From Strongyloides papillosus (Eukaryota; Nematoda; Chromadorea; Rhabditida; Strongyloididae): 64,000 nucleotides of DNA. Both the position numbers and the translations under genes were made by a program. Position 1 is the stretch's first letter; every line of letters starts with the position of its first letter. The notes beneath the pieces were generated by a model, which saw only the letters and a list, made by a program, of their open reading frames with translations, was not told the DNA's origin and searched no databases. The stretch spans positions 124,001 to 188,000 of the forward strand of contig SRSI01000001.1 of NCBI GenBank assembly GCA_005656395.1, read 5' to 3'. Below, piece after piece: positions 31,680 through 43,464 of this stretch.

Positions 31680-33050
31680 CAAGGTGCAATGAGAACGTCT
31701 TTTAAAAAACATTATTTTGACCGAAAAAATTTTGTTCAAAAATGTACTCCCACTACATATGTGCATAATTTTTTAATAAGCAAAAATAATAATAAATAGA
31801 TACTATATTCATGAAAAGCATGAAAATTGCAATTGAATGATATAAAAATTTTTTAAAATATTAAGAAAAATTTTTTTGCACTTAACTAATTAATTAATAT
31901 TTACATTAAAAATACAGATATCAAAATACCGGTAAATAAGATTTAAGATGTAAGTCTTGCCTACAAAATGAGCTATTAACCATATTCACAGGTATTCTGA
32001 GGGTTTCAATAAATATTATTTTTGTTAGAAATTAAGTATGTCAAAGGTCTAAAAAAGCATTTAACAATTAATATCTCGGTTTTTAGGCAGGATATCGAAA
32101 ATTGGCTCGATCACATTAAAGATTCAAGCCTTAGCTACAAAATGAGCCATTAACCATCTTCGTAGGTGGTCTAAGATATTCAATAAATATTATTTTCTGC
32201 CGTTGGTCAAATTTAACAATTTTTTAAAAAATTTGTACTATTTTTGCTAACATTTTGTTTTGAAGCATTATTTTAGAATTATTTTTTAAAATAAGCAATT
32301 AAGAAGTCTATTATTAATTAAAAATATATAGTTGTATAAATATTCTATTAATTGTTGTAGATTACTTGGCATGATAAAAGTAACCTTGAATAAAAATATA
32401 TGAACTACATTCTTCAGTATGGTTATACAGTATTAAAAAATTCACAACAAGTCAAATTATTCATTACTTTTTATTTTTATGGAAGTTTTGCGTTCGATTT
32501 ATAAACAAATTCAGAAAATTGTATCAATCTTTTCTTATGCTCTTGTTTTACTTTTTCACGTTATCTGTAGTCTATTTTATAAAGTAAAGTTCTTCGGAAT
32601 AACAATCTTTAAATCTATTATTATATCCATTTTGTTTTTTTGCATAACTGAAAAATTTTTTTAAGTTCATATGATTTATTTATGTACTAATATTTTTTTT
32701 TCTTTTTGCCCACACGCTTTTCATTTCTATGTTCCAATAGCATAACCTTAGTGTTTTTTAATTCTTTGACATTTTTATCGTCAAATTCCATTTACATAAA
32801 TTTATCGTAACTTTGATAGCATATTTATATTCTTAAGAATATTCATGAATATGACAAGGCATAAAAACAAATTAATTATTTCTATTAAATTAAAAGTAAT
32901 GCAATAACATTTCATTACAAACATTTCGATGTACTTCAACGATAATAAAAAAGTATTTGGATTAAATGTTATTATGGTAATTGAAATAATATTTTTATTT
33001 TTTACTAACTTCATAAATATTTAAAATCCTACTATTATAGGCATATAAAT
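31680..33050. other. AT-rich spacer with a degenerate ~175-bp direct repeat
   Basis: CTACAAAATGAGCTATTAACC (near 31960) and CTACAAAATGAGCCATTAACC (near 32138), each followed by a TTCAATAAATATTATTTT block, form two diverged direct copies at about 31945-32035 and 32120-32210. No coding role is visible. The rest, to 33050, holds short spurious frames only. Confidence 0.5.
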
Positions 33051-33089
33051 ATGGTACTTAAAACATTATATCATCACTTATGACAAATA

Positions 33090-33242
33090 ATGTCTTCTAA
33101 AATTATTTTTCTAATAATTTTAATTCTACTTGTGGCATTTGCTTATGGTAATGCTGATTTTTGTCAATACATCAAATGCCGTTTTGCTGTCTTTACCAAG
33201 AGATGCTTAATTAAATGCAGAAAAAGTTTAAAGAAATATTAA
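33090..33242 (+). CDS. Small secreted four-cysteine peptide
   Basis: 50 residues. The N-terminus is a clear signal peptide (KIIFLIILILLVAFAYG), with likely cleavage after the Gly or Ala near residue 20-23. The mature part, about 28 residues, is basic, with Cys spacing C-x4-C-x8-C-x3-C (FCQYIKC, then RCLIKC), enough for two disulphides in a compact helical or hairpin fold. TATAAAT lies about 45 bp upstream (33043) and AATAAA about 25 bp after the stop, both well placed for a real transcript. Size, charge and secretion fit a defence or signalling peptide, but no named family is recognised. It is too short for ordinary ORF cut-offs and easy to miss. Confidence 0.6.
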   Translation: MSSKIIFLIILILLVAFAYGNADFCQYIKCRFAVFTKRCLIKCRKSLKKY

Positions 33243-33299
33243 TTTTTTGATTACTTAACTTTGATACAAATAAATGTTTTGTTCTTATAAAAATTCTAC

Positions 33300-34005
33300 G
33301 ATTTATTTTAAAACTTATGTACCTTTTTTCTTGATGCCTATCCCCTGTAAAGTGTTATTAACTTATGTTAATGTCTATGTGATAAAATTTTTTTATCATC
33401 TAAAGCACAGAATATGCACAATGTTAACTTAATTCTTTTTATAAGTATATTCTATTATTTCCTTAAAAATAAAACATCAAAGAATTAGAAAAATAATTAT
33501 CATAAGACAGGATAATGAATGTTACTTTATTATCAAAACTTTTAAAATAATGATAACTCAATGTAATTACCTGGAATACAATAGACTTTTTTCTTTTTAT
33601 TTTTCCCTATAGTCTATTCCAAGAATAGTTAGAAAAAAAATGTTATCATAACTGTTTTTTGTTATTAAAATATTATCTTCTTTGACACGTCTTGTATAGA
33701 TGAAAGCGCATATTAAAATAAGTTATTTATAAGGATTAATAGCATCTTTAAATGTTTATAAAATTAATCACAAATTATCAATCATTTACTCCTAGAGAGT
33801 GTTATTATAATACCTTAAGCCTTAAGTATCCAACATATCAACAATGTGACACATAAATTTGTTTTTATTTGTACATTGTTAATTTAAAAAAATGTTTTGA
33901 TTTTTCACCTAGTTGCTTCATTTCTTGTGTAAAGCTTAGTTAACATGCGCATTTGTATCTTATCGTTTAGAAACAAATAAAACATTAAAAATAAGTAAAA
34001 TAGTC
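33300..34005. other. AT-rich spacer, no gene seen
   Basis: No open frame with protein-like composition and no repeat pair found. Short mirrored words around 33560-33620 (GGAATACAATAGAC and GTCTATTCCAAG) could form a weak hairpin. Confidence 0.35.
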
Positions 34006-34010
34006 GAATA

Positions 34011-34182
34011 GAGGAACTTATAGACAATAAAAATTATGGTAATACTAATTTTGTAGTATCATCAGAAAATTTATCAAATTTGGAAGTAAAAAAAGGGAGA
34101 TTGTGACCAATGCGTTGGTAGATCTCAGCAAATATATAAAACGGTTATTTTCTGCAGCTATTGTTCTAAATATTTTTTTTAA
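34011..34182 (+). pseudogene. Nuclear hormone receptor first zinc-finger relic
   Basis: The frame at 34102 reads CDQC, 13 residues, then CSYCSKYFF: exactly C-x2-C-x13-C-x2-C followed by the KxFF helix start of the nuclear-receptor DNA-binding domain. The spacer GRSQQIYKTVIF aligns with the usual GDxSxGxHYGVxx. A stop follows at once (34180-34182), and the upstream polar frame (NYGNTNFVVSSENLSNL) is one base out of register. Nematodes carry very large nuclear-receptor families, so a dead fragment is plausible. The second finger and ligand domain are not found. Confidence 0.5.
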
Positions 34183-34520
34183 GATTTACAAAAAGTTAAT
34201 ATGGTTTTAATACTATAATCTTTAAAAACAATAATTTTTTTAAAATTATTTTAGTTACTACATTTGCATGTTTTTATCAATTTATACGGTACCAAATGAT
34301 GTTTTTCTATTTAAAGATTTATTAACTAATACTCATATAATTGTGCATAGTCACAATTTTTGAGATGTTAGAGTTTCAGGTTATAAACAATATACTGATA
34401 CCTTAGGGGTTAAAGAATTGATAACAAATATTATGTTCTGTATAATAACAAAAATACAATTAATACATCGTAAATTTCCAATAAATACATAAAATACATT
34501 TTTTCTAGAAAAAGGGAATA

Positions 34521-35524
34521 TTAATCAGAATCAACACCTTTGTCATTGGCTCTCTCATCCATCTCCATCATTATTGAATCTATCATTAACATTGGTTTTA
34601 TGACTAGAATTTCTAACCAACATGGTGAATCAGTGATACATTTTCTTCTATAATTTTCTCCCCATCCTTTTATAAAACTTATCCTTGTTTGATAATATTG
34701 TTGTAGGTTAATTAACCCTACCATACCTTCTGCTTTCCTTAACATTCTACTGAAAACTTCATGATCATATATACATATTTCAGAACCTAAAAATTACATG
34801 AAATTATCTTCTTATAATTTGTTTTACCTGGCGATAATCGGTAAACACATGCTGGATCTGTTCCAGATATCCCACCCTGCATTGGGCATTGTATAAATAT
34901 TGGAGATTTACATTTAGATTGTATTTTAACATTATCTCCTATTTTTATTATATGACAACCACCACCTATTTGACAAAGCACTTTTGATATAGCAACATTT
35001 CTTTCTGGTGACGTTAATGAACCCAGTGAAAATCTATTTTTCGCTCCATCTTTATTACAAAAACCATCAACTATAATTGTATCACTTCTACCACGATATG
35101 TTGCTCCTGTTCTTGAATGAAATTCCCAATACTTTAGGTGACACCAGGCATTATCTTCATAATATGGTAATTCACTACGATTCACTGCTCTCACATACAT
35201 ATTTTTTTCTATATCATCATTCGATGGTACAACTGTCCTATTTTGAGGAAATACTGGATTATTATATTCCTCTCTTGTAATACTATTATCATTATAAACA
35301 ATTTCACCACCAATTGGGTACGGTTGGTGATACATACTTTGTTGTGGTATTGATCCTCCACCATATTGTTGGATGTATTGAGGATATGGTTGGGGATAAA
35401 TATATTGTGGAATCTCACCGAAATTATTATAATTTTCAATCATTGGTTGGGGAACTTGTTGTTGTTGATGGTGATAAGATTGGTTAACATTTCCAATCTC
35501 TTCATTTTCATTTAGTCTATTCAT
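34521..35524 (-). CDS. SMAD-family protein with MH2 domain only (DAF-8/DAF-14-like)
   Basis: Transcription co-factor of TGF-beta signalling. Exon 1 35524-34828, intron 34827-34787 (41 bp, GT-AG), exon 2 34786-34521; 320 residues. Residues 1-120 are Gln/Pro/Tyr-rich and disordered, where most SMADs have the DNA-binding MH1 domain. The MH2 (about 123-310) shows [61 protein letters not shown] (L3 loop) and SPCWLEI. The L3 loop with YRR resembles TGF-beta/activin-type R-SMADs rather than co-SMADs. The C-terminus ends DKGVDSD and lacks the SSxS receptor phosphorylation motif. C. elegans DAF-14 likewise lacks MH1. Divergent neighbour of the insulin receptor gene. Confidence 0.85.
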
Positions 35525-36130
35525 CTAAAATATAATTGGAAATATGTATTTTTATTGATAAAAAATATATAAAAAACAATATATGATATGGTATGGAAAA
35601 AAGTTTATTTAAATTTTTTTAGATAATACAAATGTTATATTATGATTATTAATAAAAAAGTTATTTTTTATACTTTATCAATTGTTAAAATAAAAAGTCT
35701 TGTGATGAATTGTGGAAAATGTGACAAGTAATGAAGTAATACCTTTCCAAAATACAAAATAGCCGCTTATCTATCTATGTTTCATTTACTTTTGAAGGAA
35801 AAATAAAAATATTTTTATCTCTTTATCTCTAACTATTTTATGAAAATTAATTCACTTTTAACGTCATAAATGTATATTTATCATCTTACGTTATAAGGAT
35901 AATATTTTCATTGGCTTCCTTTATCATTTCAAAATTAAAAATTTTTTTTTCATTAAAGTATATATAAAATATATATTTATATATACACTATCCGATGCTT
36001 ATTTTTCCATCTGAAGTTAGTTTGAAATAAAATATATATTAATATATGTATATATAAATATATATTTAGTCTTAATAATATAAGTATAAACACTAATGAT
36101 ATTTTTAACTGCCTAAGAATTTATTTATCA
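35525..36130. promoter_or_regulatory. Shared upstream region of the SMAD and insulin receptor genes
   Basis: 606 bp between two divergent start codons. It holds GATA-type words in several places (CTTATCTATCTATG near 35767, TATCTCTTTATCTC near 35817, CATCTTACG near 35882) and a long TATATA-rich tract near 35,955-36,070. GATA factors drive many nematode gut and hypodermis genes, but in such AT-rich DNA these words can occur by chance. No other gene seen here. Confidence 0.4.
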
Positions 36131-39100
36131 ATGAATTTCCTTACTATAACATATTTACTATACTTCTTATTTATCATTATTACTCCTCATATAAATGATA
36201 CTATATGTGCAGGAGTTACCATAAAGTTTGCGTTATTTAATATATTTTTTGAAAAAAATGGTACATATTTTGATAAAATCCAACGATGTACAGTACTAGA
36301 GGGTGATTTGCTATTAGCAGAACCAACAAGTATAAACGAGCATTTAATAAGATTTCCCAGATTACGTGAAATTACGGGTTCACTTGTTATTTATGGTTTT
36401 CACAATATAAATTCTTTAACAAATGCTTTCCCAAAATTAGCTGTTATTGGTGGAAATTCTCTTATTATAAATTATGCTTTCATTATCCATAGTTGTTTTA
36501 ATTTATCTTATGTTGGTATACCAACATTAAAACTTATCAAAAAAGGTGGGATAAGAATAACTAATAATGAAAAAATTTGTTATACACAAACTCTTGATTG
36601 GACCCATATAACTGATGGGAGAACTAGTAATATTATTGTTGAAGATTCCTCCAAAACAAGATGTCCTAAATTCTGTAAAGTTCAAAATGAAGATATTTGT
36701 CATAAGAAAAATGATAAAATTGCTTGTTGGAATAAAAATACCTGCCAAAGCAAATGTGATTATATTGGCCATGGTAATGAAAAGGGTCCTGGTTGTACAC
36801 CAACAGGTGAAAAGTGTCACGAATTATGTGTTGGTGGGTGTACAAAACCGGATGATCCTGGTTACTGTAATTCATGCAGATATACTATGCATAAATTTGT
36901 CTGTGTAGAAAAATGTCCTAAGGGTTTTTATAATTATATGAACCACAGATGTGTTACAGAATATGAATGTATGAATATGAAGCCATACATTGATATTGCG
37001 TCTGGGTTAAACATCTTGGAAGAATATAAAGCAACTGCTGATGGTTTATGTACAACAAAATGTCCTAAAAATTATGAAGAAGATAAAAATAATCCTAGAA
37101 AATGTATTAAATGTAAGGGTATATGTTTAAGGAGATGTATATCTAATGTTGATGTTGATTCTATTGCTGCATTAGAAAGATTCAAAGGTTGCCAAATTGT
37201 TGAAGGGAATTTTTCATTAAAATTAACCGTTGGTACCTCTGATATATCACCTGAAAAATTAGAAGAATTTTTAGGAGAAATTGAAACCATCAATGGATTT
37301 TTACAAATACACTTTACACCATCCGTTATATCACTTCATATGTTTAAAAATCTTCGTGAAATACGTGGTGATTTCTTACATAACAACAAAAGTGCTCTTG
37401 TAATTGAGTATAATGAAAATTTACAAACATTATTCCCTGGAGATGGAAAAAATATAACAATTAGAAATGGTAATGTAAGCATTACAAATAATTTACAATT
37501 ATGTGAAAATAAAGCACGTATATTTCTTCAAAATGTTGGAAAATACTACAACAATTCAGAATTTCTTAATTCTCTTAAAACTAATGGTGAAAAAGCTATT
37601 TGTAATGAGAGAGTCCTTCAATTGTATGTTGTTGACAGTACTGAAGTTATGGCTAGTGCATTTTTAAATCTTAAATGGATACCTTTAAATGTAACTGAAA
37701 TGGATTATAGAAAATTCCGTGCTTATCAAGTTTTTTATAAAAAAGTTAAAGATAATACAACAAAAATTGATATATTTGCGAATCGTTCTGCTTGTGGTGA
37801 TTCATGGAAAAGTATTATTATTGAGGATACAAATCATTCTGGAGGAACTATTAAAAATTTAGAATACTATACATGGTACGCTGTTTATGTTGAGACAAAA
37901 GTTATGCCTCATAATACGGCATTCAAGGCACGATCACCAGTTATTATAGCTCGTACTGGTCCTGGTCGTCCTTCTAATGTCCAAAATGTTATAATAAAAG
38001 TTTCAAATAATAGAGAAATGGAAATTAAATGGAGTCCACCAGCGAAACCTAGTGGCATTATTGCGTATTATGAACTTTCTTGGAAACTTATTCCACATTC
38101 ACTCGATACTATTGAAGATGATCCATGTGATACCAAGGCACCAGCTCGTCGTACAGACAAATATTTACAAATTAAAGATAAACTTTTAACACCACAGACT
38201 TTAGAGATGGCAACGCATGATAAAAATGCCAATGAAGGTACCTGTTCAGCTATCGAAGGATGTTGTAAATGTAACCAAGAAAGAAACGAGGAAAATATTT
38301 ATTCAAAGCAATCAAATTTGGTTGCTAGTAATGATGTTAATTATGAAAAAGAGTTAGAAAATCATGAATTTCAAGATAAAATGCAAAATTTAGTTTGGAA
38401 ACAAAGGTAAATTTATTTTAAAAATTATTTTTTTATATTATTTAGTTGCAATGTTGATCCAAATCAACCACATTGTATATTAAGACAAAATCCTAGACAC
38501 CATTATCGTAAAAATAAAAAGGAAGACAGAAATAAAAAATCAAGAAATAATAAAACAATGTATATTTTTATATATTGTGTTTTGTTGTCTTTATATATAG
38601 ATCTTTCACTATCGCTTTTTTTAACTATTAATTTTTAATTTTTATTTTGACTATTTATTTATACTTTATTTTTTAGAATCAAGAGAGATGCGAGATTTAT
38701 CCGTGCAATAACAAGCAATCCTATAAATATTGATAAAACAGTTATTGGTGATAATTTTGGGAATTTAATTGAACAATTAGACGCACCAATTAATTATAAT
38801 GATGAGGGAATGGTTAGAATTAATCATAGTTCAATTCTTCAATATACCATAAAAAATCTTCGCCATTATGGAGAATACTACATTGTCATTAATGTTTGTC
38901 TTGTTGGAATTTATAAAAAATCTGATGATTCAGAGAGAAATGAACAATGTTGTAAGAATCCATTTTACACTACAAAAATTACCGAGAAACAACCTAACTT
39001 CGATAAAATAAATAAAGATTCCATTTTTGCTATCAACTCAACTATTGAAGAAAGTAATCGTATTGTAACATGGAATAATCCAACAAATCCTAATGGTCTT

Positions 39101-40804
39101 GTTCTTGGTTACAAAATAACTTTAAGAAATATGGATGCTGAACAGACTCCATTACAACAATGTATCTCGATGTCAAATTTACCTATTGATGCTAAAGGGG
39201 AGCGTGTTTTACCTTTTGCTAATTTTACTGGTTTAACCAACGGAAGATACTCAATTTCTATTAGAACAATTTCATTAGCTGGAGTGAGTGATGAAGTTGT
39301 ATATGATAATATTTTTACAATTAGTGTTCCTGGTCTATTTACACCAGTGAAAATTGTCATTATTTCATCATTAGTTTTTTTCCTCATAACATTGATAATT
39401 ATCTCAATTTACTGGTATTTTAATAGATCATTTGGAAGAAAAGTTACTGAAGCCATAAGGCAAACTATATCATCAAATCCTGAGTACCTTTCACAATTTG
39501 ATGTCTATAAACAAGATGAATGGGAACTCAAACGTAGTGATGTTGTACTAGAAGAACAAATTGGTAGTGGAACATTTGGAAATGTTTATAAAGGTTACGG
39601 TAATAATGTTATAGCTGCTTCTGGTATCAAATTTGGACCATGTGCCATTAAAACTGTCCGTGAAAGTGCATCACCAGCAGAGAAACTTCATTTCCTCTTT
39701 GAAGCTAGTGTCATGAAGAAATTCCACACTTCATTTATTGTTAAGCTTTATGGTGTTGTTAGTGAAGGCCAACCTGTACTCGTTGTTATGGAGATGATGG
39801 AAAAAGGAAATTTAAGAGATTTCCTAAGATCTCATAGACCAAATTCAGAGGATAATGTTGATAATAAACCTATACCATCATCACAAAAACTTACTAATTG
39901 GGCTGCACAAATAGCTGATGGTATGGCATACCTAGAAAGTCATAAATTTTGTCATAGAGATTTAGCTGCAAGAAATTGTTTGGTACATAGAGATGAAATT
40001 GTTAAAATTGGTGATTTCGGTATGGCGAGAGATATTTATTATCATGAGTATTATCAACCAACTGGTAAACGTCTCATTCCTGTTAGGTGGATGGCTCAAG
40101 AAAGTTTAAAAGATGGTAAATTTTCCGTTAAATCAGATATCTGGTCATATGGTATTGTTTTATATGAAATGTTAACATTAGCCCAACAGCCATATGCTGG
40201 TTTGGATAACCCCGAAGTTTTTGAGTATATTGTTAATTCAAGGAGAATTTTATCTCGCCCACAGGGATGTGCTGATTTTTGGTATAATACAATGAAACAT
40301 TGTTGGAGATACAACCCCAGTGATAGACCATCGTTCTTTCAAATTTTAATGCGTCTTGAACCATACACAACAGAAGACTTCAAACAACAATCATTTGTTT
40401 TGACTAATTATGAAAAACTTAAAAACGAATATAAGATGGATTATGAATTTGATTTAACGGATGATGATGAAGAAGAATATGAGGGGGAGTATGAAGAAGA
40501 TGAGGAGGAGGAAGAGATAGAAGAGGTAGATAATCATGATGAGAAAGAGGATGATAGAGTAGATGATGAAGAGTATGATGATGAGGATGAAAATAAAAAT
40601 GAGAGTGATAGTATGTTATCAGACCACACTTTTCCAAAATCAAAAACAATTGGAAATCACCTTGAAGTTATAGATGAAGATGATAAATCAGAAGATGTTA
40701 TTTTAACCCGTCCAAAAAAACATGTAAGGATCTCGACACCAGATAAAAATGCCCAAGAACAAATAGAATTAATGGCAATGGAGAATGGTGATAGGATTGC
40801 GTAA
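36131..40804 (+). CDS. daf-2: Insulin/IGF-1 receptor tyrosine kinase (DAF-2 orthologue)
   Basis: Receptor for insulin-like peptides; in nematodes it controls dauer/infective-larva arrest and lifespan through PI3K-AKT-DAF-16. Exons 36131-38406, 38446-38559, 38677-40804 (introns 39 and 117 bp, GT-AG) give 1505 residues. Signal peptide about 1-27; L1 domain from about 50 (CTVLEGDLLL); furin-like Cys-rich 176-280; L2 about 349-494; fibronectin III domains about 500-655 and 910-1010; a basic stretch with IIKRDARF, a candidate alpha/beta cleavage site, across exons 2-3. TM 1020-1042 (IVIISSLVFFLITLIIIS); NPEY docking motif near 1063; kinase 1085-1361 with GSGTFGNV, AIK, HRDLAARN, DFG and activation-loop tyrosines in DIYYHEYYQP. 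A very acidic Asp/Glu tail (about 1390-1435) follows. All catalytic residues are present. Confidence 0.95.
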
Positions 40805-40933
40805 TTAGAAAGGGTATGAAGCTTACTTCAATGTGTAATTTAGATAAAATTTTTTAATTTTACTGGTATAAATTTATTATTTTTTTTCATTTTTTAATGT
40901 TGTATGTAAATAATAAAAAACTTTTTCTAAAAC

Positions 40934-42058
40934 TTATTGATAAATTCCGGAAAAAAGAATATTGTTATAATTATCGAGAATAAAGTATATAAATGGATGA
41001 TCAGCTCTAAAAATACGTTCTTTAGGTGGTGCTGAAGGGATACATGCTCTTTTGCACATTATAATGGCTGTTGCTGCAGCTGCCTCAACTCCCTCTTCGT
41101 CAACCTCAATGAATGCTTTTTGGATAACTTTACTTATTTTTAATGGTTCTTCATTTGACATTAACGAAAAATCAGCCTTTTCAGAGAATGGTACATCCAT
41201 GCCAAGACTAATGAATGGTTCATTCAATATATGTGTAGATTCAGTTTTAAACTTTGGAAGGTAAACTGTTACTGGTACATCATGCTCAAATTCAAACTGC
41301 AAATCAAACAATAATTGACCATCCAATGAAGGTAATTTTTCAATCAATGAACATTTTTCTTTTGGTAATAATATTATCATACTATGTTCTTCACCTTCAT
41401 AGTAAAGTTTAAGCATTTGATAATCTTCATTTTCACAATATTGATATTTATCTTTCTTAGTCATCATCTTGACTTTTTTTGTAACATCTTTAGTGACATA
41501 AAAATCTCTCTCAATTGTGTTACTCTTATCAAATTTTACACACCATTTGCCTTTGAAATAGATTGCATTAATCAAAATTAATCTTGTCAACTCATCCAAA
41601 TCAGATTGTGAAATGAGATTTTCAATTATATTATTTGTTGCTTTTTTAACAAAATCATTAATTTTATCACATGAGTTTGGATCAGTAAAGTTTATTTGTT
41701 CAAATTGTCCATTGTAATATTTCATAATTGTTTGTGTGTAGGTGTCTAATAAAGAGAAGCCATCTTTAACATAAATTTTATTTACACACTCCAATGAAAA
41801 TTCTTCATTTTTTGATATGTTATTTAGAAACTCATTAAATTTTGAATGGAGCTCTTCATCATCCAAGTCACCAACAAGGTGTTTTTTAATTTGTTCTTTT
41901 GTTTCACCACAACTACCAACATAAGCCATGGCTAAAGCAATACCAACACTTATTGGTGAGTAGATTATTGATGTTGGTTCTTTATTACTTTCAATTATTT
42001 TGGTAAGAGTTTTGATAGCAAAATTAGCATGAGTAGTGAGTAATGGTGTAGATGACAT
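40934..42058 (-). CDS. Intracellular serpin, predicted inhibitory, P1 Arg
   Basis: Serine-protease inhibitor, 374 residues, the normal core length, from one exon and without a signal peptide, so cytosolic. Family landmarks include IIYSPISVGIALAMAYVG (helix B), LILINAIYFKGKW, DVPVTVYLPKFK, VIQKAFIEVDEEG and FRADHPFIYFI near the end. The reactive loop hinge reads EEGVEAAAATA: the run of Ala fits an inhibitory serpin that can insert its loop, though P14 is Val instead of the usual Thr/Ser. Counting 15 residues from the hinge Gly puts P1 at Arg in CKRAC, predicting a trypsin-like target. It is convergent with daf-2 (129 bp between stops). Confidence 0.9.
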   Translation of the reverse strand: MSSTPLLTTHANFAIKTLTKIIESNKEPTSIIYSPISVGIALAMAYVGSCGETKEQIKKHLVGDLDDEELHSKFNEFLNNISKNEEFSLECVNKIYVKDGFSLLDTYTQTIMKYYNGQFEQINFTDPNSCDKINDFVKKATNNIIENLISQSDLDELTRLILINAIYFKGKWCVKFDKSNTIERDFYVTKDVTKKVKMMTKKDKYQYCENEDYQMLKLYYEGEEHSMIILLPKEKCSLIEKLPSLDGQLLFDLQFEFEHDVPVTVYLPKFKTESTHILNEPFISLGMDVPFSEKADFSLMSNEEPLKISKVIQKAFIEVDEEGVEAAAATAIIMCKRACIPSAPPKERIFRADHPFIYFILDNYNNILFSGIYQ

Positions 42059-42208
42059 TTTAATATATTGAATTTGGTAAAATGAAAAATTTATGAATTA
42101 CCAGCACTTTTATAGGTTATGAAATAGTATGTATGTGAACATTAATTGTGTTGCTAAGATATTTATTGATTTTTCTATAAAATAAAAAAATGTAATAAAA
42201 ATTCTTAA

Positions 42209-43464
42209 TCATTGAATGTCAACTTGAATATTTTTACAACAAACATCTTTTTTTGTCAACAATTCATTAAGAAAATCTTTATTTGGGGACTTGCAGATTC
42301 TTTCTTTGTTTTTTTCCAAATTTTTTATCTTCAACTCCATATCAGAGACTTTTTTACCCAAAATTTTGTTGGCATTTCTCTGATGTGTTAAGGCTAATTT
42401 CTTATCATTACAATAATCAACAAGTAGTAATGTTAATGTTTTATAATCCTCTTCTGTTACTCCTTCACATGTTGATCCTAAAAGTTCTTTAACTAAAATG
42501 ATAAAAAGATTATCAAAAGAATTTTATTAAATGTAAACATACTTTGTTTGAATGTAATGACTTTTGAATTGCGATTTGAAAAAAAATCTTCCATCTGACA
42601 ATCAAAAGGTTCATTATCATCGTTGTTGTTATTATATGTGTGTTTCCCTAGTAGACTTTTGTATTTTTTTAATGCAGCTTTTGTCAATCCTCTTTCTTGT
42701 TTCATATTTTCAAGTTGAGCTTTCATTATCCTATTATCACTGATAATACGGTCAATATCCTCATCGATAGCTTTTGGATCTCCATTTAGGAGGTAAATTA
42801 TCTCCTGCGATAACCTTTCCATTTTCTCTTTAATGCAATCTCTCTCTTTAATTAATTCCTCTTTATCACATAATAATATACTGACATCTTTCTTTAATTC
42901 TTCACTCCTTTTTTTTAATTCTTCATTCTCGAACGACTGTTCTTTATGAATTACACTTTTGATTTCTTTAACTTCCAATTTCGCAATTTTTTGCCTATAC
43001 CCAAGGCAGTCTTTTCTTAAATTTCTAACTTCATCTTTAAGTTGATCATTCTCCTTCAACAAATATTCATTCTCTTTCTTTAAAGTTTCTTTTTCCTTCA
43101 CCAATTGATTACATTTATCACGTAACTTTGAATAATCTTTTTCAAACTCCTTCTTTAATCCCTCTATTATTTCATTTCCCCTTCTTATATCTATTTCCAA
43201 TTTTTGACAATTCTTTTCGCTCTCTTCTAGTTTTGTGTGTGTCAAAGATAAATCTTGAGAAATTTTTAATACTGTTTGAGTTTTTAAATTTATTTTCCTA
43301 CTAAAATATTCTAGCTATAAGATATATTATTCAATTAAAACTTTATTTACAAATAATAAACTTACCTCATTACATAATTTTTTTATGTTCTCCTCTGAAA
43401 CTTGTACTTTACCATTCCTGTCTAATGTAACACCAATCGTTTTGTAATTAATATTTCCATTCAT
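42209..43464 (-). CDS. Coiled-coil protein, unknown function
   Basis: 384 residues from three exons: 43464-43366, 43314-42543 and 42492-42209, with introns of 51 and 50 bp (GT-AG); total length is divisible by three. Residues about 45-240 are one long coiled coil (KLRDKCNQLVKEKETLKKEN, ENEELKKRSEELKKDV, RDCIKEKMERLSQEII), followed by a polar Asn/Asp stretch (YNNNNDDNEPFD) and a second short coiled coil near the C-terminus (VSDMELKIKNLEKNKER). No catalytic domain and no signal peptide. Such proteins often serve centrosome, kinetochore or cytoskeletal roles, but nothing here decides between them. The first exon (IGVTLDRNGKVQVSEENIKK) is the best-ordered non-coil part. Confidence 0.7.

Noticed and set aside
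32479..32664. 61-residue ORF with hydrophobic stretches
   Set aside because: Phe/Ile/Lys-rich product of AT-rich DNA; no supporting signals such as those at 33090-33242.
36527..37293. Antisense ORFs over the insulin receptor gene
   Set aside because: They lie opposite clearly conserved receptor exons and have no domain of their own.
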